DNA from: VRUE01 sp036406595
GTDB lineage: Bacteria > Actinomycetota > Thermoleophilia > Solirubrobacterales > 70-9
Assembly (NCBI GenBank): GCA_036406595.1
Contig: DASXAR010000069.1
Coordinates: 1-12,707 of the forward strand
Direction: 5' to 3'
DNA: 12,707 bases
Shown here: positions 12,681 to 12,707 of the stretch, in pieces
How the letters are laid out: each line of letters starts with the position of its first letter
Numbering within the stretch: position 1 is the stretch's first letter
The notes under the pieces: generated by a model
Told to the model about the DNA's origin: nothing
Databases searched by the model: none
The model's input: only the letters and a program-made list of their open reading frames with translations
Program-made: the position numbers and the translations under genes

Positions 12681-12707
12681 TCACTTCCGCTTCTTCTTCT
12701 TCTTCTT
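12681..12707 (-). CDS. C-terminal end of a minus-strand gene with a lysine-rich tail (partial)
   Basis: Read on the minus strand, the last 24 bases encode KKKKKKRK followed by TGA (12683-12681). The apparent CTT repeat at the window edge is thus explained as a run of AAG Lys codons. The stop lies 22 bases from the crotonase-family stop, facing it. Lys-rich tails occur on DNA-binding proteins such as topoisomerase I or HU in actinobacteria, but eight residues cannot identify it. A short hairpin (CGGCC-TGGT-GGCCG, 12664-12677) sits between the two stops. Confidence 0.5.
   Translation of the reverse strand, partial: KKKKKKRK

Noticed and set aside
12684..12707. CTT microsatellite at the window edge
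   Set aside because: It reads as a run of Lys codons ending in RK and a stop on the minus strand, so coding is the simpler explanation.
1..12707. Mobile element, phage, CRISPR, toxin-antitoxin or defence island
   Set aside because: No transposase, integrase, repeat array, small toxin-like pair or base-composition break was seen; the genes look like core or lineage-specific metabolism.

Overview
The window is a dense, very GC-rich stretch of bacterial chromosome. It has frequent GTG starts, one TTG start and gaps that are mostly under 100 bases. The gene content (a MmpL-type exporter, several acyl-CoA enzymes, a free 70-residue biotin carrier like mycobacterial TB7.3) points to an actinobacterium. 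A deep-branching soil lineage such as Thermoleophilia/Solirubrobacterales is my best guess; this is inference, since no rRNA or marker gene is present. I see no mobile element, CRISPR array, tRNA or rRNA, and no foreign-looking island.

Layout. Positions 1-6801 are all on the + strand: the 3' end of an acyl-CoA dehydrogenase, an MMPL/RND exporter, an MFS exporter with an unusual extra C-terminal domain, a PaaI-type hotdog thioesterase, a FabG/MFE-2-like SDR and a class I methyltransferase. A PECR/DECR-like SDR (6798-7655, minus) runs head-on into the methyltransferase and is divergent from a metallo-beta-lactamase-fold lactonase (7681-8589, plus). From 8577 to 11606 three minus-strand genes follow in the order GT2 glycosyltransferase, glycerol kinase (glpK), PlsC-like acyltransferase. 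The GT2 gene is divergent from a two-gene + strand unit: a stand-alone biotinyl-domain protein (11629-11841) and an enoyl-CoA hydratase-family protein (11852-12658). The last 27 bases hold the lysine-rich C-terminus of another minus-strand gene.

Function. Most of the window fits acyl-CoA and lipid metabolism: acyl-CoA oxidation, thioester hydrolysis, 3-hydroxyacyl or enoyl-CoA redox chemistry, biotin-dependent carboxyl transfer, and glycerol-3-phosphate supply with acylation. Export is covered by MMPL and MFS proteins. No single complete pathway is encoded, so joint function is inference.

The most interesting signal is regulatory. Genes split into two classes. MMPL, the TTG-start SDR and the methyltransferase have Shine-Dalgarno sequences. 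The MFS gene, the PECR-like SDR, the lactonase, glpK and the crotonase-family gene lack one and instead have a TANNNT -10 box ending 6-8 bases before the start codon, the signature of leaderless mRNAs; the GT2 and biotin-carrier genes show a weaker version of it. In two divergent pairs the -10 boxes of both genes overlap on opposite strands, once as a perfect palindrome. In two tandem pairs the TAG stop codon of the upstream gene forms the first three bases of the next gene's -10 box. Other points worth checking are a perfect 15-bp GC-only inverted repeat over the MFS promoter, a strong terminator directly against the acyltransferase start, and several enzymes with non-canonical catalytic residues.
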